Shown in pieces: positions 44,222 through 53,308 of a stretch of DNA of 64,000 nucleotides. The position numbers were made by a program, and so were the translations under genes. The first letter of the stretch is position 1. Every line of letters starts with the position of its first letter. The stretch covers positions 868,001 to 932,000 of the forward strand of contig NZ_CP039887.1 of NCBI RefSeq assembly GCF_005221305.1, given 5' to 3'. The notes under the pieces were generated by a model, which was given only the letters and a program-made list of their open reading frames with translations, did no database searches and had not been told where the DNA came from. Source of the stretch: Neisseria subflava. GTDB lineage: Bacteria; Pseudomonadota; Gammaproteobacteria; Burkholderiales; Neisseriaceae.

Positions 44222-46885
44222 ATGTCCACCCAATTACACGATGTTGACCCAATTGAAACCAAAGAATGGTTAGACGCGTTAAGCTCTGTTTTAGAATATG
44301 AAGGCAGCGAGCGCGCCCAATACCTGCTGGAAAGTTTGGTCAAATACAGCCGTGACAAAGGCATCCGTATGCCTCACGGCACCACTACTCCATACTTGAA
44401 CACCGTTTCCGTTGAAGACGAAAAAGGCATCCCTGGCGACCAAAACATCGAACACCGCATCCGTGCATTCGTCCGTTGGAACGCTGCCGCTATCGTTTTA
44501 CGCGCGGGTAAAAAAGATTTGGAATTGGGTGGACACATTGCATCTTTCCAATCAGCCGCCACTATGTACGAAGTCGGCTTCAACCATTTCTGGAAAGCTA
44601 AAGGCGAAGGCGAAGAAGGCGATTTGGTATTCTTCCAAGGCCACGTTGCTCCTGGTATCTACGCACGCGCGTTCGTTGAAGGCCGTCTGACTGAAGACCA
44701 ACTGAATAACTTCCGTCAAGAAGTTGACGGCAAAGGTCTGCCTTCTTACCCTCACCCTCACCTGTTGCCTGACTTCTGGCAATTCCCAACCGTATCTATG
44801 GGTCTTGGCCCATTGATGGCAATTTACCAAGCACGCTTCCTGAAATACTTGGAATCTCGCGGTCTGGCTAAAACCAAAGGCCGTAAAGTATGGGTATTCT
44901 GTGGCGACGGCGAAATGGACGAACCTGAAAGCCAAGGTGCTATTGCTCTGGCTTCACGCGAAGGCTTGGACAACTTGGTATTCGTTATCAACTGTAACCT
45001 GCAACGTTTGGACGGCCCAGTACGCGGTAACGGCAAAATCATTCAAGAGCTGGAAGGCAACTTTGCCGGCGCCGGCTGGAATGTTGTGAAAGTCATCTGG
45101 GGTCGTCGTTGGGACCGCCTCTTGGCAAAAGACAAAGACGGCATTCTGCGCAAACGTATGGAAGAGTGCTTGGACGGTGACTATCAAACTTACAAATCCA
45201 AAGACGGTGCATACGTTCGCGAACACTTCTTCAATACACCTGAACTGAAAGCATTGGTCGCCGATATGACTGATGACGAAATTTGGGCATTGAACCGCGG
45301 TGGTCATGACCCTCAAAAAGTCTACAACGCTTACGACCGCGCTGCGAACCACGCCAACGGCAAACCTACTGTAATCTTGGCAAAAACCATTAAAGGCTAC
45401 GGTATGGGTGCATCCGGCGAAGGTCAAAACGTTGCCCACCAAGCCAAAAAAATGGACAAAGCGTCTCTGAAACAATTCCGTGACCGCTTTGATATTCCTG
45501 TAACTGACGAGCAAATTGACAGTGGCGACCTGCCTTACCTGACTTTTGCTCCTGACAGCGAAGAATACAAATACCTGCACGCACGCCGTGAATCTTTGGG
45601 TGGCTACCTGCCTCAACGCAACCCTACCCAAGACGTTCTGGAAGTGCCTGAACTGTCAGCATTTGATGCCCAACTGAAATCCAGCGGTGACCGTGAATTC
45701 TCAACCACTATGGCTTTCGTACGCATCCTGTCTACTCTGCTGAAAGATAAAAAAATCGGCAAACGCGTTGTACCTATCGTTCCTGACGAAAGCCGTACTT
45801 TCGGTATGGAAGGTATGTTCCGCCAATATGGTATTTGGAACCCTAAAGGTCAACAATACACCCCTCAAGATAAAGACCAACTGATGTTCTACAAAGAATC
45901 TGTTGACGGTCAAATCTTGCAAGAAGGTATTAACGAGCCAGGCGCAATGGCTGACTGGATCGCGGCTGCAACCAGCTACGCCAACAACAACTTTGCGATG
46001 ATTCCTTTCTACATCTACTACTCTATGTTCGGTTTCCAACGCGTTGGCGACTTGGCATGGGCAGCAGGCGATATGCATGCACGTGGCTTCCTGCTGGGTG
46101 GTACAGCCGGCCGTACAACACTGAACGGTGAAGGTTTGCAACATGAAGACGGTCACAGCCACATTCAAGCAGACTTGATCCCAAACTGTGTAACTTACGA
46201 TCCGACATTCCAATATGAAGTAGCCGTTATCGTACACGATGGCTTGCGCCGCATGTATGTTAACCACGAAGACGTGTTCTACTACATCACCCTGATGAAT
46301 GAAAACTACACTCATCCGGACATGCCTGAAGGCGTAGAACAAGACATCCTGAAAGGTATGTACTTGCTGAAAGCCGGTGGCAAAGGCGACAAGAAAGTCC
46401 AATTGATGGGTTCCGGTACCATCCTGCAAGAAGTCATCGCCGGTGCCGAATTGTTGAAAGCCGACTTCGGTGTAGAAGCAGATATTTGGTCTTGCCCGTC
46501 CTTCAACCTGTTGCACCGCGATGCCATCGAAGCAGAACGTTTCAACCGCCTGCATCCGCTGGAAGCTGAAAAAGTGCCTTTCGTTACCTCACAACTGCAA
46601 GGTCATGACGGTCCGGTTATCGCCGCTACCGACTATGTCCGCAGCTATGCCGACCGTATCCGCGCGTACATCCCGAACGACTACCATGTCTTGGGTACCG
46701 ATGGTTTCGGCCGTTCCGACAGCCGTGCCAACCTGCGCCGCTTCTTCGAAGTGGATCGCTACAACGTTGCCGTGGCAGCATTGAGCGCATTGGCAGAGCA
46801 AGGCAAAGTCAGCAAAGAAACCGTTCAGCAAGCCATTGAAAAATACGGCATTAATGCCGATGTGGCTCCAAGCTGGAAACGCTAA
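44222..46885 (+). CDS. aceE: pyruvate dehydrogenase E1 component (homodimeric type)
   Basis: Thiamine-diphosphate enzyme that decarboxylates pyruvate and acetylates the lipoyl group of AceF. The 887 residues match the homodimeric AceE type. The ThDP/Mg site reads GDGEMDEPESQGAIALASRE (about 230), followed by NCNLQRLDGPVRGNGKI. GEGLQHEDGHSH near residue 640 is also typical. It has an AAGGAT ribosome site behind a structured leader. aceF and lpdA follow at 144 and 77 bases, each gap containing DUS. Confidence 0.97.
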   Translation: MSTQLHDVDPIETKEWLDALSSVLEYEGSERAQYLLESLVKYSRDKGIRMPHGTTTPYLNTVSVEDEKGIPGDQNIEHRIRAFVRWNAAAIVLRAGKKDLELGGHIASFQSAATMYEVGFNHFWKAKGEGEEGDLVFFQGHVAPGIYARAFVEGRLTEDQLNNFRQEVDGKGLPSYPHPHLLPDFWQFPTVSMGLGPLMAIYQARFLKYLESRGLAKTKGRKVWVFCGDGEMDEPESQGAIALASREGLDNLVFVINCNLQRLDGPVRGNGKIIQELEGNFAGAGWNVVKVIWGRRWDRLLAKDKDGILRKRMEECLDGDYQTYKSKDGAYVREHFFNTPELKALVADMTDDEIWALNRGGHDPQKVYNAYDRAANHANGKPTVILAKTIKGYGMGASGEGQNVAHQAKKMDKASLKQFRDRFDIPVTDEQIDSGDLPYLTFAPDSEEYKYLHARRESLGGYLPQRNPTQDVLEVPELSAFDAQLKSSGDREFSTTMAFVRILSTLLKDKKIGKRVVPIVPDESRTFGMEGMFRQYGIWNPKGQQYTPQDKDQLMFYKESVDGQILQEGINEPGAMADWIAAATSYANNNFAMIPFYIYYSMFGFQRVGDLAWAAGDMHARGFLLGGTAGRTTLNGEGLQHEDGHSHIQADLIPNCVTYDPTFQYEVAVIVHDGLRRMYVNHEDVFYYITLMNENYTHPDMPEGVEQDILKGMYLLKAGGKGDKKVQLMGSGTILQEVIAGAELLKADFGVEADIWSCPSFNLLHRDAIEAERFNRLHPLEAEKVPFVTSQLQGHDGPVIAATDYVRSYADRIRAYIPNDYHVLGTDGFGRSDSRANLRRFFEVDRYNVAVAALSALAEQGKVSKETVQQAIEKYGINADVAPSWKR

Positions 46886-46890
46886 TTGAT

Positions 46891-47002
46891 GTTTCAGACG
46901 GCCTGTTTGCTTTATTCAGACATCAGGCCGTCTGGAAACCGAATGCTTGAATGGCTTGAACAAACTGTACCGATGCCGTAAGAAACAGTTTTCAGACGGC
47001 AT
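46891..47002 (+). repeat. cluster of DUS variants between aceE and aceF
   Basis: TTCAGACGGCCT at 46891-46902, AGGCCGTCTGGA (one mismatch) near 46924-46935, and TTCAGACGGCAT at 46991-47002. The last is a perfect inverse AT-type DUS, the meningococcal dialect. Two dialects thus stand side by side in one 110-base gap. Confidence 0.65.
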
Positions 47003-47029
47003 CAAACTGAAAATGTTAAAGGAACTCAA

Positions 47030-48646
47030 ATGAGTATCGTAGAAATCAAAGTCCCTGATATCGGCGGTCATGAAAACGTCGACATCATCGCCGTAGAAGT
47101 CAAAGCGGGCGACACCATCGCCGTTGACGACACCTTGATTACGTTGGAAACCGACAAAGCCACTATGGATGTACCTGCTGATGCAGCCGGCGTCGTGAAA
47201 GAAGTTAAAGTGAAAGTTGGCGATAAAATCTCTGAAGGCGGAGTTATTCTGACCGTTGAAACCGGTGCTGCCGCTGCTGATGCCGCTCCGACTCCTGCAG
47301 CAGAAGCTCCTGCTGCTCCAGCTGCTGCGCCTGCAGCTGCTCCTGCCGGTGGCGCTACCGTACAAGTTGTTGTACCTGATATCGGCGGCCACTCTGACGT
47401 AGACGTTATTGCCGTTGAAGTTAAAGTCGGCGACACTGTTGCCGTTGACGACACCCTGATTACTCTGGAAACCGACAAAGCCACCATGGACGTACCATGT
47501 ACCGAAGCCGGTGTGGTTAAAGCCGTATTCCTGAAAGTTGGCGACAAAGTATCCGAAGGCTCCGCCATTATTGAAGTAGAAACTGCCGGCTCTGCCGCAG
47601 CAGCCCCTGCTCCTGCCACTCAAGCCGCTGCGCCTGCACCAGCTGCCGCTCCTGCTCCTACTGCACCAGCAGCTGCGCCTGCACCTGCTGCACCTGCTGC
47701 TCCTGCTGCTGCCAAAATCGATGAAGCTGCATTTGCAAAAGCGCATGCAGGTCCTTCCGCACGCAAACTGGCGCGCGAATTGGGCGTAAATTTGGGCCAA
47801 GTCAAAGGTACCGGTCTGAAAGGCCGTATCATGGGCGAAGACGTTAAAGCCTTTGTTAAATCCGTTATGCAAAGCGGTGCAGGCAAACCTGCCGCTGCTT
47901 CTTTGGGCGGTGGTCTGGACTTGTTGCCATGGCCTAAAGTTGACTTCTCTAAATTCGGCAGCGTCGAAGTTAAAGAATTGTCTCGCATTAAGAAAATCTC
48001 CGGTCAAAACCTGTCTCGTAACTGGGTTGTGATTCCTCACGTTACCGTACACGAAGAAGCGGACATGACCGAATTGGAAGAATTCCGCAAACAACTGAAC
48101 AAAGAATGGGAACGCGAAGGCGTGAAACTGTCCCCATTGGCGTTCATCATCAAAGCCTCTGTTGCTGCGCTGAAAGCCTTCCCTGAATTCAACGCCTCTC
48201 TGGATGGCGACAACTTGGTGCTGAAAAACTACTTCAATATCGGTTTCGCAGCAGACACGCCAAACGGCTTGGTTGTTCCAGTCATCAAAGACGTGGATCA
48301 AAAAGGCTTGAAACAAATCAGCCAAGAGCTGACCGAATTGTCTAAAAAAGCCCGCGAAGGCAAGCTCAAACCACAAGAAATGCAAGGCGCATGCTTTACC
48401 ATTTCCAGCTTGGGCGGTATCGGCGGCACAGGCTTCACACCAATTGTGAATGCTCCTGAAGTTGCTATCTTGGGCGTGTGCAAATCCCAAATCAAACCGG
48501 TTTGGAACGGCAAAGAATTTGCTCCACGCCTGATGTGCCCGTTGAGCCTGTCCTTTGACCACCGTGTCATCGACGGTGCCGCCGGTATGCGCTTCACCGT
48601 ATTCCTGGCTAACCTGTTGAAAGACTTCCGCCGCATTACTCTGTAA
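47030..48646 (+). CDS. aceF: pyruvate dehydrogenase E2, dihydrolipoyl acetyltransferase
   Basis: Core of the pyruvate dehydrogenase complex, 538 residues. Two N-terminal lipoyl domains (about 1-78 and 118-196) each carry the lipoylated Lys in ETDKATMDVP. Each is followed by a flexible Ala/Pro linker. Then come the peripheral-subunit-binding domain (AGPSARKLARELGVNLGQVK near 245) and the catalytic domain with SFDHRVIDGA near the C-terminus, which holds the active-site His. Two lipoyl domains differ from the three of E. coli; a third is found on the E3 encoded next. Confidence 0.97.
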   Translation: MSIVEIKVPDIGGHENVDIIAVEVKAGDTIAVDDTLITLETDKATMDVPADAAGVVKEVKVKVGDKISEGGVILTVETGAAAADAAPTPAAEAPAAPAAAPAAAPAGGATVQVVVPDIGGHSDVDVIAVEVKVGDTVAVDDTLITLETDKATMDVPCTEAGVVKAVFLKVGDKVSEGSAIIEVETAGSAAAAPAPATQAAAPAPAAAPAPTAPAAAPAPAAPAAPAAAKIDEAAFAKAHAGPSARKLARELGVNLGQVKGTGLKGRIMGEDVKAFVKSVMQSGAGKPAAASLGGGLDLLPWPKVDFSKFGSVEVKELSRIKKISGQNLSRNWVVIPHVTVHEEADMTELEEFRKQLNKEWEREGVKLSPLAFIIKASVAALKAFPEFNASLDGDNLVLKNYFNIGFAADTPNGLVVPVIKDVDQKGLKQISQELTELSKKAREGKLKPQEMQGACFTISSLGGIGGTGFTPIVNAPEVAILGVCKSQIKPVWNGKEFAPRLMCPLSLSFDHRVIDGAAGMRFTVFLANLLKDFRRITL

Positions 48647-48654
48647 TCCGAGCA

Positions 48655-48690
48655 TTTTCAGACGGCCTGAATAGAAAGGCCGTCTGAAAA
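48655..48690 (+). terminator. DUS hairpin between aceF and lpdA
   Basis: TTTTCAGACGGCCT and AGGCCGTCTGAAAA pair across 8 bases. The arms are in the opposite order from the other terminators here, so an A-run, not a T-run, follows. Strong termination before lpdA is unlikely. Confidence 0.6.
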
Positions 48691-48723
48691 AAGAAGTCCG
48701 AACATCATTCAGAAAGATTAGAC

Positions 48724-50508
48724 ATGAGCTTAGTTGAATTGAAAGTGCCCGACATTGGCGGTCACGAAAATGTAGATATTATTGCGGTCGAAGTAAATGT
48801 GGGCGATACCATTGCTGTGGACGATACCCTGATTACTTTGGAAACCGATAAAGCGACTATGGACGTACCTGCCGAAGTTGCAGGCGTAGTCAAAGAGGTT
48901 AAAGTTAAAGTCGGCGACAAAATCTCCGAAGGCGGTTTGATTGTTGTCGTTGAAGCCGAAGGTGCAGCTGCTGCTCCTCAAGCCGAAGCGCCTGCCGCCC
49001 CTGCACAAGAAGCACCTAAAGCAGCCGCTCCTACTCCTCAAGCTGCTCAATTCGGCGGTTCTGCCGATGCCGAATACGACGTAGTTGTATTGGGCGGCGG
49101 CCCTGGCGGTTATTCTGCTGCATTTGCCGCTGCTGACGAAGGCTTGAAAGTTGCCATCGTTGAACGTTACAAAACTTTGGGCGGCGTTTGCTTGAACGTC
49201 GGCTGTATCCCTTCCAAAGCACTGTTGCACAATGCTGCCGTTATCGATGAAGTACGCCACTTGGCTGCCAACGGTATCAAATACCCTGAGCCTGAACTCG
49301 ATATCGACATGCTGCGCGCCTACAAAGACGGTGTGGTTTCACGTCTGACCGGCGGTTTGGCAGGCATGGCTAAAGGTCGCAAAGTGGATGTTATCCAAGG
49401 CGACGGTCAATTCTTAGATCCGCACCACTTGGAAGTTTCTCTGACGACCAGCGAAGTGTACGAACAAGCGACTCCTACCGGTGAGAAAAAAATCGTTGCC
49501 TTTAAAAACTGTATCATTGCAGCAGGCAGCCGCGTAACCAAATTGCCTTTCATCCCTGAAGATCCTCGAATTTTCGACTCCAGCGGCGCTTTGGCACTGA
49601 AAGAAGTACCGGGCAAACTGTTGATCATCGGTGGCGGTATTATTGGTCTCGAAATGGGTACGGTTTACAGCACGCTGGGTTCTCGCCTGGATGTTGTTGA
49701 AATGATGGATGGCCTGATGCAAGGCGCAGACCGCGACTTGGTTAAAGTATGGCAAAAACAAAACGAATACCGTTTTGACAACATCATGATCAACACCAAA
49801 ACTGTTGCTGTCGAGCCTAAAGAAGACGGCGTTTACGTTACCTTCGAAGGTGCAAATGCGCCTAAAGAACCACAACGTTACGATGCCGTACTGGTAGCTG
49901 CCGGTCGTGCGCCTAATGGCAAACTCATCAGTGCCGAAAAAGCCGGTGTTGCCGTTACCGATCGCGGCTTCATCGAAGTGGACAAACAAATGCGCACCAA
50001 TGTGCCACACATCTACGCTATCGGCGATATCGTTGGTCAACCGATGTTGGCACACAAAGCCGTTCACGAAGGTCACGTTGCCGCTGAAAACTGTGCCGGC
50101 CACAAAGCCTACTTCGACGCGCGCGTTATTCCGGGCGTTGCTTACACTTCTCCTGAAGTGGCATGGGTTGGCGAAACCGAGTTGTCTGCCAAAGCCTCCG
50201 GCCGCAAAATCACCAAAGCCAACTTCCCATGGGCTGCTTCCGGCCGTGCGATTGCCAACGGTTGCGACAATGGTTTCACTAAGCTGATTTTTGATGCTGA
50301 AACCGGCCGCATCATCGGTGGCGGTATCGTTGGTCCTAACGGCGGCGATATGATCGGCGAAATCTGCTTGGCCATCGAAATGGGCTGTGATGCAGCCGAT
50401 ATCGGTAAAACCATCCACCCACACCCAACCCTGGGCGAATCCATCGGTATGGCTGCGGAAGTGGCATTGGGCGTATGTACCGACCTGCCTGCTCAGAAAA
50501 AGAAATAA
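48724..50508 (+). CDS. lpdA: dihydrolipoamide dehydrogenase (E3) with N-terminal lipoyl domain
   Basis: FAD disulfide reductase that reoxidises the lipoyl groups of the complex and makes NADH. The 594 residues exceed the usual 475, because a complete lipoyl domain (about 1-80; Lys in LETDKATMDVP) and an Ala/Pro linker are fused to the front. The FAD motif VVLGGGPGGYSAAFAAADEG and the redox pair in GGVCLNVGCIPSK follow. Then come NAD motif IIGGGIIGLEMGTVY and the C-terminal HPHPTLGESIG with the catalytic His-Glu. Lipoyl-E3 fusions are known in Neisseria. Last gene of the pdh cluster. Confidence 0.96.
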   Translation: MSLVELKVPDIGGHENVDIIAVEVNVGDTIAVDDTLITLETDKATMDVPAEVAGVVKEVKVKVGDKISEGGLIVVVEAEGAAAAPQAEAPAAPAQEAPKAAAPTPQAAQFGGSADAEYDVVVLGGGPGGYSAAFAAADEGLKVAIVERYKTLGGVCLNVGCIPSKALLHNAAVIDEVRHLAANGIKYPEPELDIDMLRAYKDGVVSRLTGGLAGMAKGRKVDVIQGDGQFLDPHHLEVSLTTSEVYEQATPTGEKKIVAFKNCIIAAGSRVTKLPFIPEDPRIFDSSGALALKEVPGKLLIIGGGIIGLEMGTVYSTLGSRLDVVEMMDGLMQGADRDLVKVWQKQNEYRFDNIMINTKTVAVEPKEDGVYVTFEGANAPKEPQRYDAVLVAAGRAPNGKLISAEKAGVAVTDRGFIEVDKQMRTNVPHIYAIGDIVGQPMLAHKAVHEGHVAAENCAGHKAYFDARVIPGVAYTSPEVAWVGETELSAKASGRKITKANFPWAASGRAIANGCDNGFTKLIFDAETGRIIGGGIVGPNGGDMIGEICLAIEMGCDAADIGKTIHPHPTLGESIGMAAEVALGVCTDLPAQKKK

Positions 50509-50547
50509 GTTCACTCAAATAAAATTTGAACAAACTTGATGGAACAA

Positions 50548-50578
50548 AGGCCGTCTGAATGTTTCAGACGGCCTTTTC
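50548..50578 (+). terminator. inverted DUS pair between lpdA and glnB
   Basis: AGGCCGTCTGAA and TTCAGACGGCCT with a 3-base loop, then TTTT. It ends the pdh transcript and precedes the glnB ribosome site. Confidence 0.82.
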
Positions 50579-50597
50579 GCAAATAAGGAGACTCAAT

Positions 50598-50936
50598 ATG
50601 AAAAAAATCGAAGCTATTATCAAACCTTTCAAACTCGACGATGTACGCGAAATCCTGACTGAAATCGGTATTACCGGCATGACTGTCAGCGAAGTCAAAG
50701 GTTTCGGCCGCCAAAAAGGCCATACGGAAATTTATCGTGGCGCGGAATACGCAGTCGATTTTCTGCCTAAAGTAAAAATTGAATTGGTATTGGCTGACGA
50801 CAAAGTCGATCAGGCTGTGGACGCCATTTTAGAAACCGCGCATTCCGGCAAAATCGGTGATGGTAAAATCTTTATTTATCCGGTTGAAGAAGCGATCCGT
50901 ATTCGTACCGGAGAACGCTCAGAAGCAGCACTTTAA
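50598..50936 (+). CDS. glnB: nitrogen regulatory protein PII
   Basis: Trimeric signal protein that senses 2-oxoglutarate, ATP/ADP and, through uridylylation, glutamine. It has 112 residues with the T-loop Tyr in RGAEYAVDFLPK (position 51) and the C-terminal signature GKIGDGKIFIYPVEEAIRIR. The ATG at 50598 after AAGGAG is preferred; the longer in-frame start at 50559 would begin inside the DUS hairpin. No amtB follows, which favours GlnB over GlnK. Confidence 0.96.
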   Translation: MKKIEAIIKPFKLDDVREILTEIGITGMTVSEVKGFGRQKGHTEIYRGAEYAVDFLPKVKIELVLADDKVDQAVDAILETAHSGKIGDGKIFIYPVEEAIRIRTGERSEAAL

Positions 50937-50962
50937 TAGAAATCGTAAAATACAGAAGACAA

Positions 50963-51021
50963 ATGCCGTCTGAAAATAAGTCGTAGCGTGGTTTACTCAG
51001 AACTTATTTTTCAGACGGCAT
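50963..51021. terminator. AT-type DUS pair forming a long hairpin
   Basis: ATGCCGTCTGAA and TTCAGACGGCAT, both meningococcal-dialect, extended inward by AATAAGT/ACTTATT. It ends glnB and marks the left edge of the rearranged region. Confidence 0.75.
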
Positions 51022-51102
51022 TATTTTCACAATTACAGCCACAACTTTTCTAAGACATCAAACCATCACTGCCAGCCTGAATAAACATAGAAACCATAGA
51101 TA

Positions 51103-51137
51103 ATAAAATGCCGCTTATCAAACAAGCAGCATTTTAT
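51103..51137 (-). terminator. hairpin after the acyltransferase remnant
   Basis: ATAAAATGC(C)GCTT pairs with AAGC(A)GCATTTTAT with one internal mismatch. It lies 54 bases past the stop of the acyltransferase fragment, so it is probably that gene's old terminator. Confidence 0.6.
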
Positions 51138-51190
51138 GTATCCGTTTTCTATGATTGACTTAGGTTCAATCTACCAAAAATCTCACATTA

Positions 51191-51405
51191 TCAAGCATTA
51201 AGAAATTCGAGCAGATTTTTTCCGCCTACTTTCAGAGCATTGACGAATATGTTGACTTTCTCTTGTTGCTCTTGAGTATGGCTTACCGTATACAACCAGC
51301 CTTCCGGCGTGATTGTGTAGTTGATGCCCAAGCCGCCTACTGAAGTCGGTGCAAAAGCAAAATTTACTACCATACTGTTGTCGCCTACGGTTGGATCGGC
51401 ATTGT
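51191..51405 (-). pseudogene. choline/carnitine O-acyltransferase, 3' remnant
   Basis: About 70 codons that end in a stop. NFAFAPTSVGGLGINYTITP and the following EGWLYTVSHTQEQQEKVNIF resemble the C-terminal end of choline/carnitine acyltransferases (pattern GYGxxYxI followed by Ser/Thr-rich strands). Everything upstream is missing: from about 51405 the sequence on the other strand becomes an aldo/keto reductase. The apparent start at 51475 is only the shadow of that gene. Together with the transporter remnant at 53290-53820 on the same strand, it suggests a former choline or carnitine uptake locus. Confidence 0.6.
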
Positions 51406-52117
51406 GGGGCAAACTCATTCCGCCAGCAGCGTGGAGAATGTGCTGGACAGCCGCCCCGAATCCATCCGCAAGCAAGTGGACGAATCCTTACGCAATCTGC
51501 AAACCGACTACATCGACCTGTATTACCAGCATCGCATTGACCCGAATGTACCCGCCGAGGCGGTAGCGGAAGTAATGGGCGAATTGATTAAGGCAGGCAA
51601 AATCCATCATTGGGGCGTGTCCAACACGCCGATTGAGTATATGGCCGCCGCCCACGCCGTTACGCCCATTACCGCCACGGAGAACCAATATTCCATGGTG
51701 TTCCGCGCCCCCGAAAAAGCATTGTTTGCTTTTTGCGAAGCCAACCATATCGGCTTTGTGGCATACAGCCCGCTGGGGAACAGCTTTTTAAGCGGCCGTT
51801 TTAACGCGCAGACCCAATACGCCAAAGGCGATTTCCGCCGCACGATGAAGCGTTTTTCGGCGGATGTGATGACGAAAAACCAGTCTGTGTTGGACTTGCT
51901 GCACGAGCTCGCCGCCGCCAAATCCGCCACCGCCGCGCACATCGTGTTGGCGTGGGAACTGGCGCAAAAGCCCTTTATCGTACCGATTCCGGGCACCACC
52001 AAAAAACACCGCTTGGCGGAAAACCTCGGCGCACTGCGAATCCGCCTGACTGCGGACGAATTGCACGCCATTAACCAAAAACTGGGCAAAATGGACATTG
52101 ACGAGAGCTATTTTTAA
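51404..52117 (+). pseudogene. aldo/keto reductase, 5'-truncated
   Basis: About 237 codons of an NADPH-dependent aldo/keto reductase. It enters abruptly at LDSRPESIRKQVDESLRNLQ, then shows YIDLYYQHRIDPNVP, KIHHWGVSNTPIEYM and the C-terminal nucleotide-binding region FIVPIPGTTKKHRLAENLGA. The first 80-100 residues are absent, including the catalytic Asp-Tyr-Lys region, so an active enzyme is not expected. The junction with the acyltransferase remnant lies near 51395-51410. It is followed by ltrA on the same strand, and both appear to have arrived together. Confidence 0.75.
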
Positions 52118-52191
52118 GCCGCCCAGTCAATGGTACTTGTCGGTAAAAACTGTTATTCTTCACTAAGTTATTCATCACAACCGGAGGGCTT

Positions 52192-53308
52192 ATGCCTGTT
52201 GGAGAGAAAAAAGTCGGGCTGCCCGAGCTGTTTTATGATTTGGTGTTTGTATATCTTTGTCCCGCACCACCGAGCTGGTGCACCACGCCGACGAAGCCGA
52301 TTACGTCACGTTTCTGATTTCGCTGGTGATTCTGTTTACCATTTGGTTATACCAGAGCATTTACATCAACCGCTTCGGCGACAACTCTTGGCGGGATCGG
52401 CTGTTTTTGTTTGCCGATATGTTTTTGCTGCTGTTTTGTCCAATGCGGTGGGCAGCGACTGGCTGGCAAATTTTGTGCCGTTTAATCTTGCGCTGGGGCT
52501 ACTGGTCGGCAGTGTCTGCCTGCAATATCTGTTGCAGCTTGCCCGCCACGCTTCCCCCGAACAACGCCGCAGAATCAAGCTGGTGGCGGGATTGCGCGGA
52601 TTGACGGCGGCGACGGTGCTCGGTTCGCTGTTGTTTCCCGCCCATATCGGACAGTGGGTTGCGCTGGGCGGTTTCGGTTTGGGTTGGATTTTGCCCACCT
52701 TTGTCAGCCACAAGCAACCTGCGGTGAATTTTCCGCATCTACTCGAACGCCTAAACGGGCTGGTGATTATTTTTTTCGGCGAAACTGTGATCGACATCGC
52801 CCCTTATTTCCACGTGGCGAAGTTTGAAATCGGCGTACTGCCCGTGATTGTGATTCTGTTTGCGATGTTTACGGTTTATGTGATGCAGTTTTCCTATTTT
52901 ATCGACGAACACAAAGCGCAAAACTCGGGCGCATTGCCCTCGTACAGCCATTATGCCGTACTGATCGGCATCGCTTTGGTAACGGTGGCACTGGCTTGGC
53001 TGCACCAAAACAGCACCGCTACCGCTGAGTCCGTCCGAATGCTGTGGCTCGGTTTGGGCGTGTTTTATCTCGGGGTTGCCGCCAACACGCCGTACAACAA
53101 GCCCGAATACCGCCGACCGCAACGGCTTTGGATTTTTCAGACGACCTTATTCGTTATCGGCGCAGGGCTGGCCGCCGTTTTACCGCCGCAGCCCCTTGTT
53201 ATCTTAACCACAACGGCATTGATGACCGCTGCGATTGCCATGGCAACAGTGTATTTTGAACGTCGCACCCGACAACTTTCACAAACAAACCAGAACCCAG
53301 AAACCTAA
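52192..53308 (+). pseudogene. low temperature requirement protein A (LtrA) with two frameshifts
   Basis: LtrA-type polytopic membrane protein of unknown biochemical role. It starts well: a GGAGGG site, then ATG at 52192 and KKVGLPELFYDLVFVY, typical of LtrA. Near 52252 one base is lost, and the protein continues one frame back with RTTELVHHADEADYVTFLIS. Near 52434, in a T-run, a second base is lost, and it continues with SNAVGSDWLANFVPFNLALG to 53308. Restoring both bases gives about 372 residues with about ten spans, the normal length. It carries a mucosa-type DUS (53136-53147). The last codons abut the transporter remnant on the other strand. Confidence 0.8.
53136..53147 (-). repeat. mucosa-type DUS inside ltrA
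   Basis: TTCAGACGACCT is the exact inverse of AGGTCGTCTGAA, the AG-mucDUS dialect of the N. mucosa/sicca group. Confidence 0.75.

Noticed and set aside
47280..47720. GCT/CCT-rich stretch in aceF as a phase-variable repeat
   Set aside because: It is an irregular Ala/Pro linker code, in frame and of mixed codons, without a uniform tandem unit.
46916..48655. 579-codon minus-strand open frame opposite aceF, with Ser/Arg/Cys repeats
   Set aside because: The repeats mirror the Ala/Pro linkers and lipoyl domains of aceF; it is a shadow frame.
51404..51475. Extended N-terminus of the acyltransferase remnant up to 51475
   Set aside because: Residues before about NSMVVNFAF are the reverse reading of the aldo/keto reductase gene and lack family similarity.
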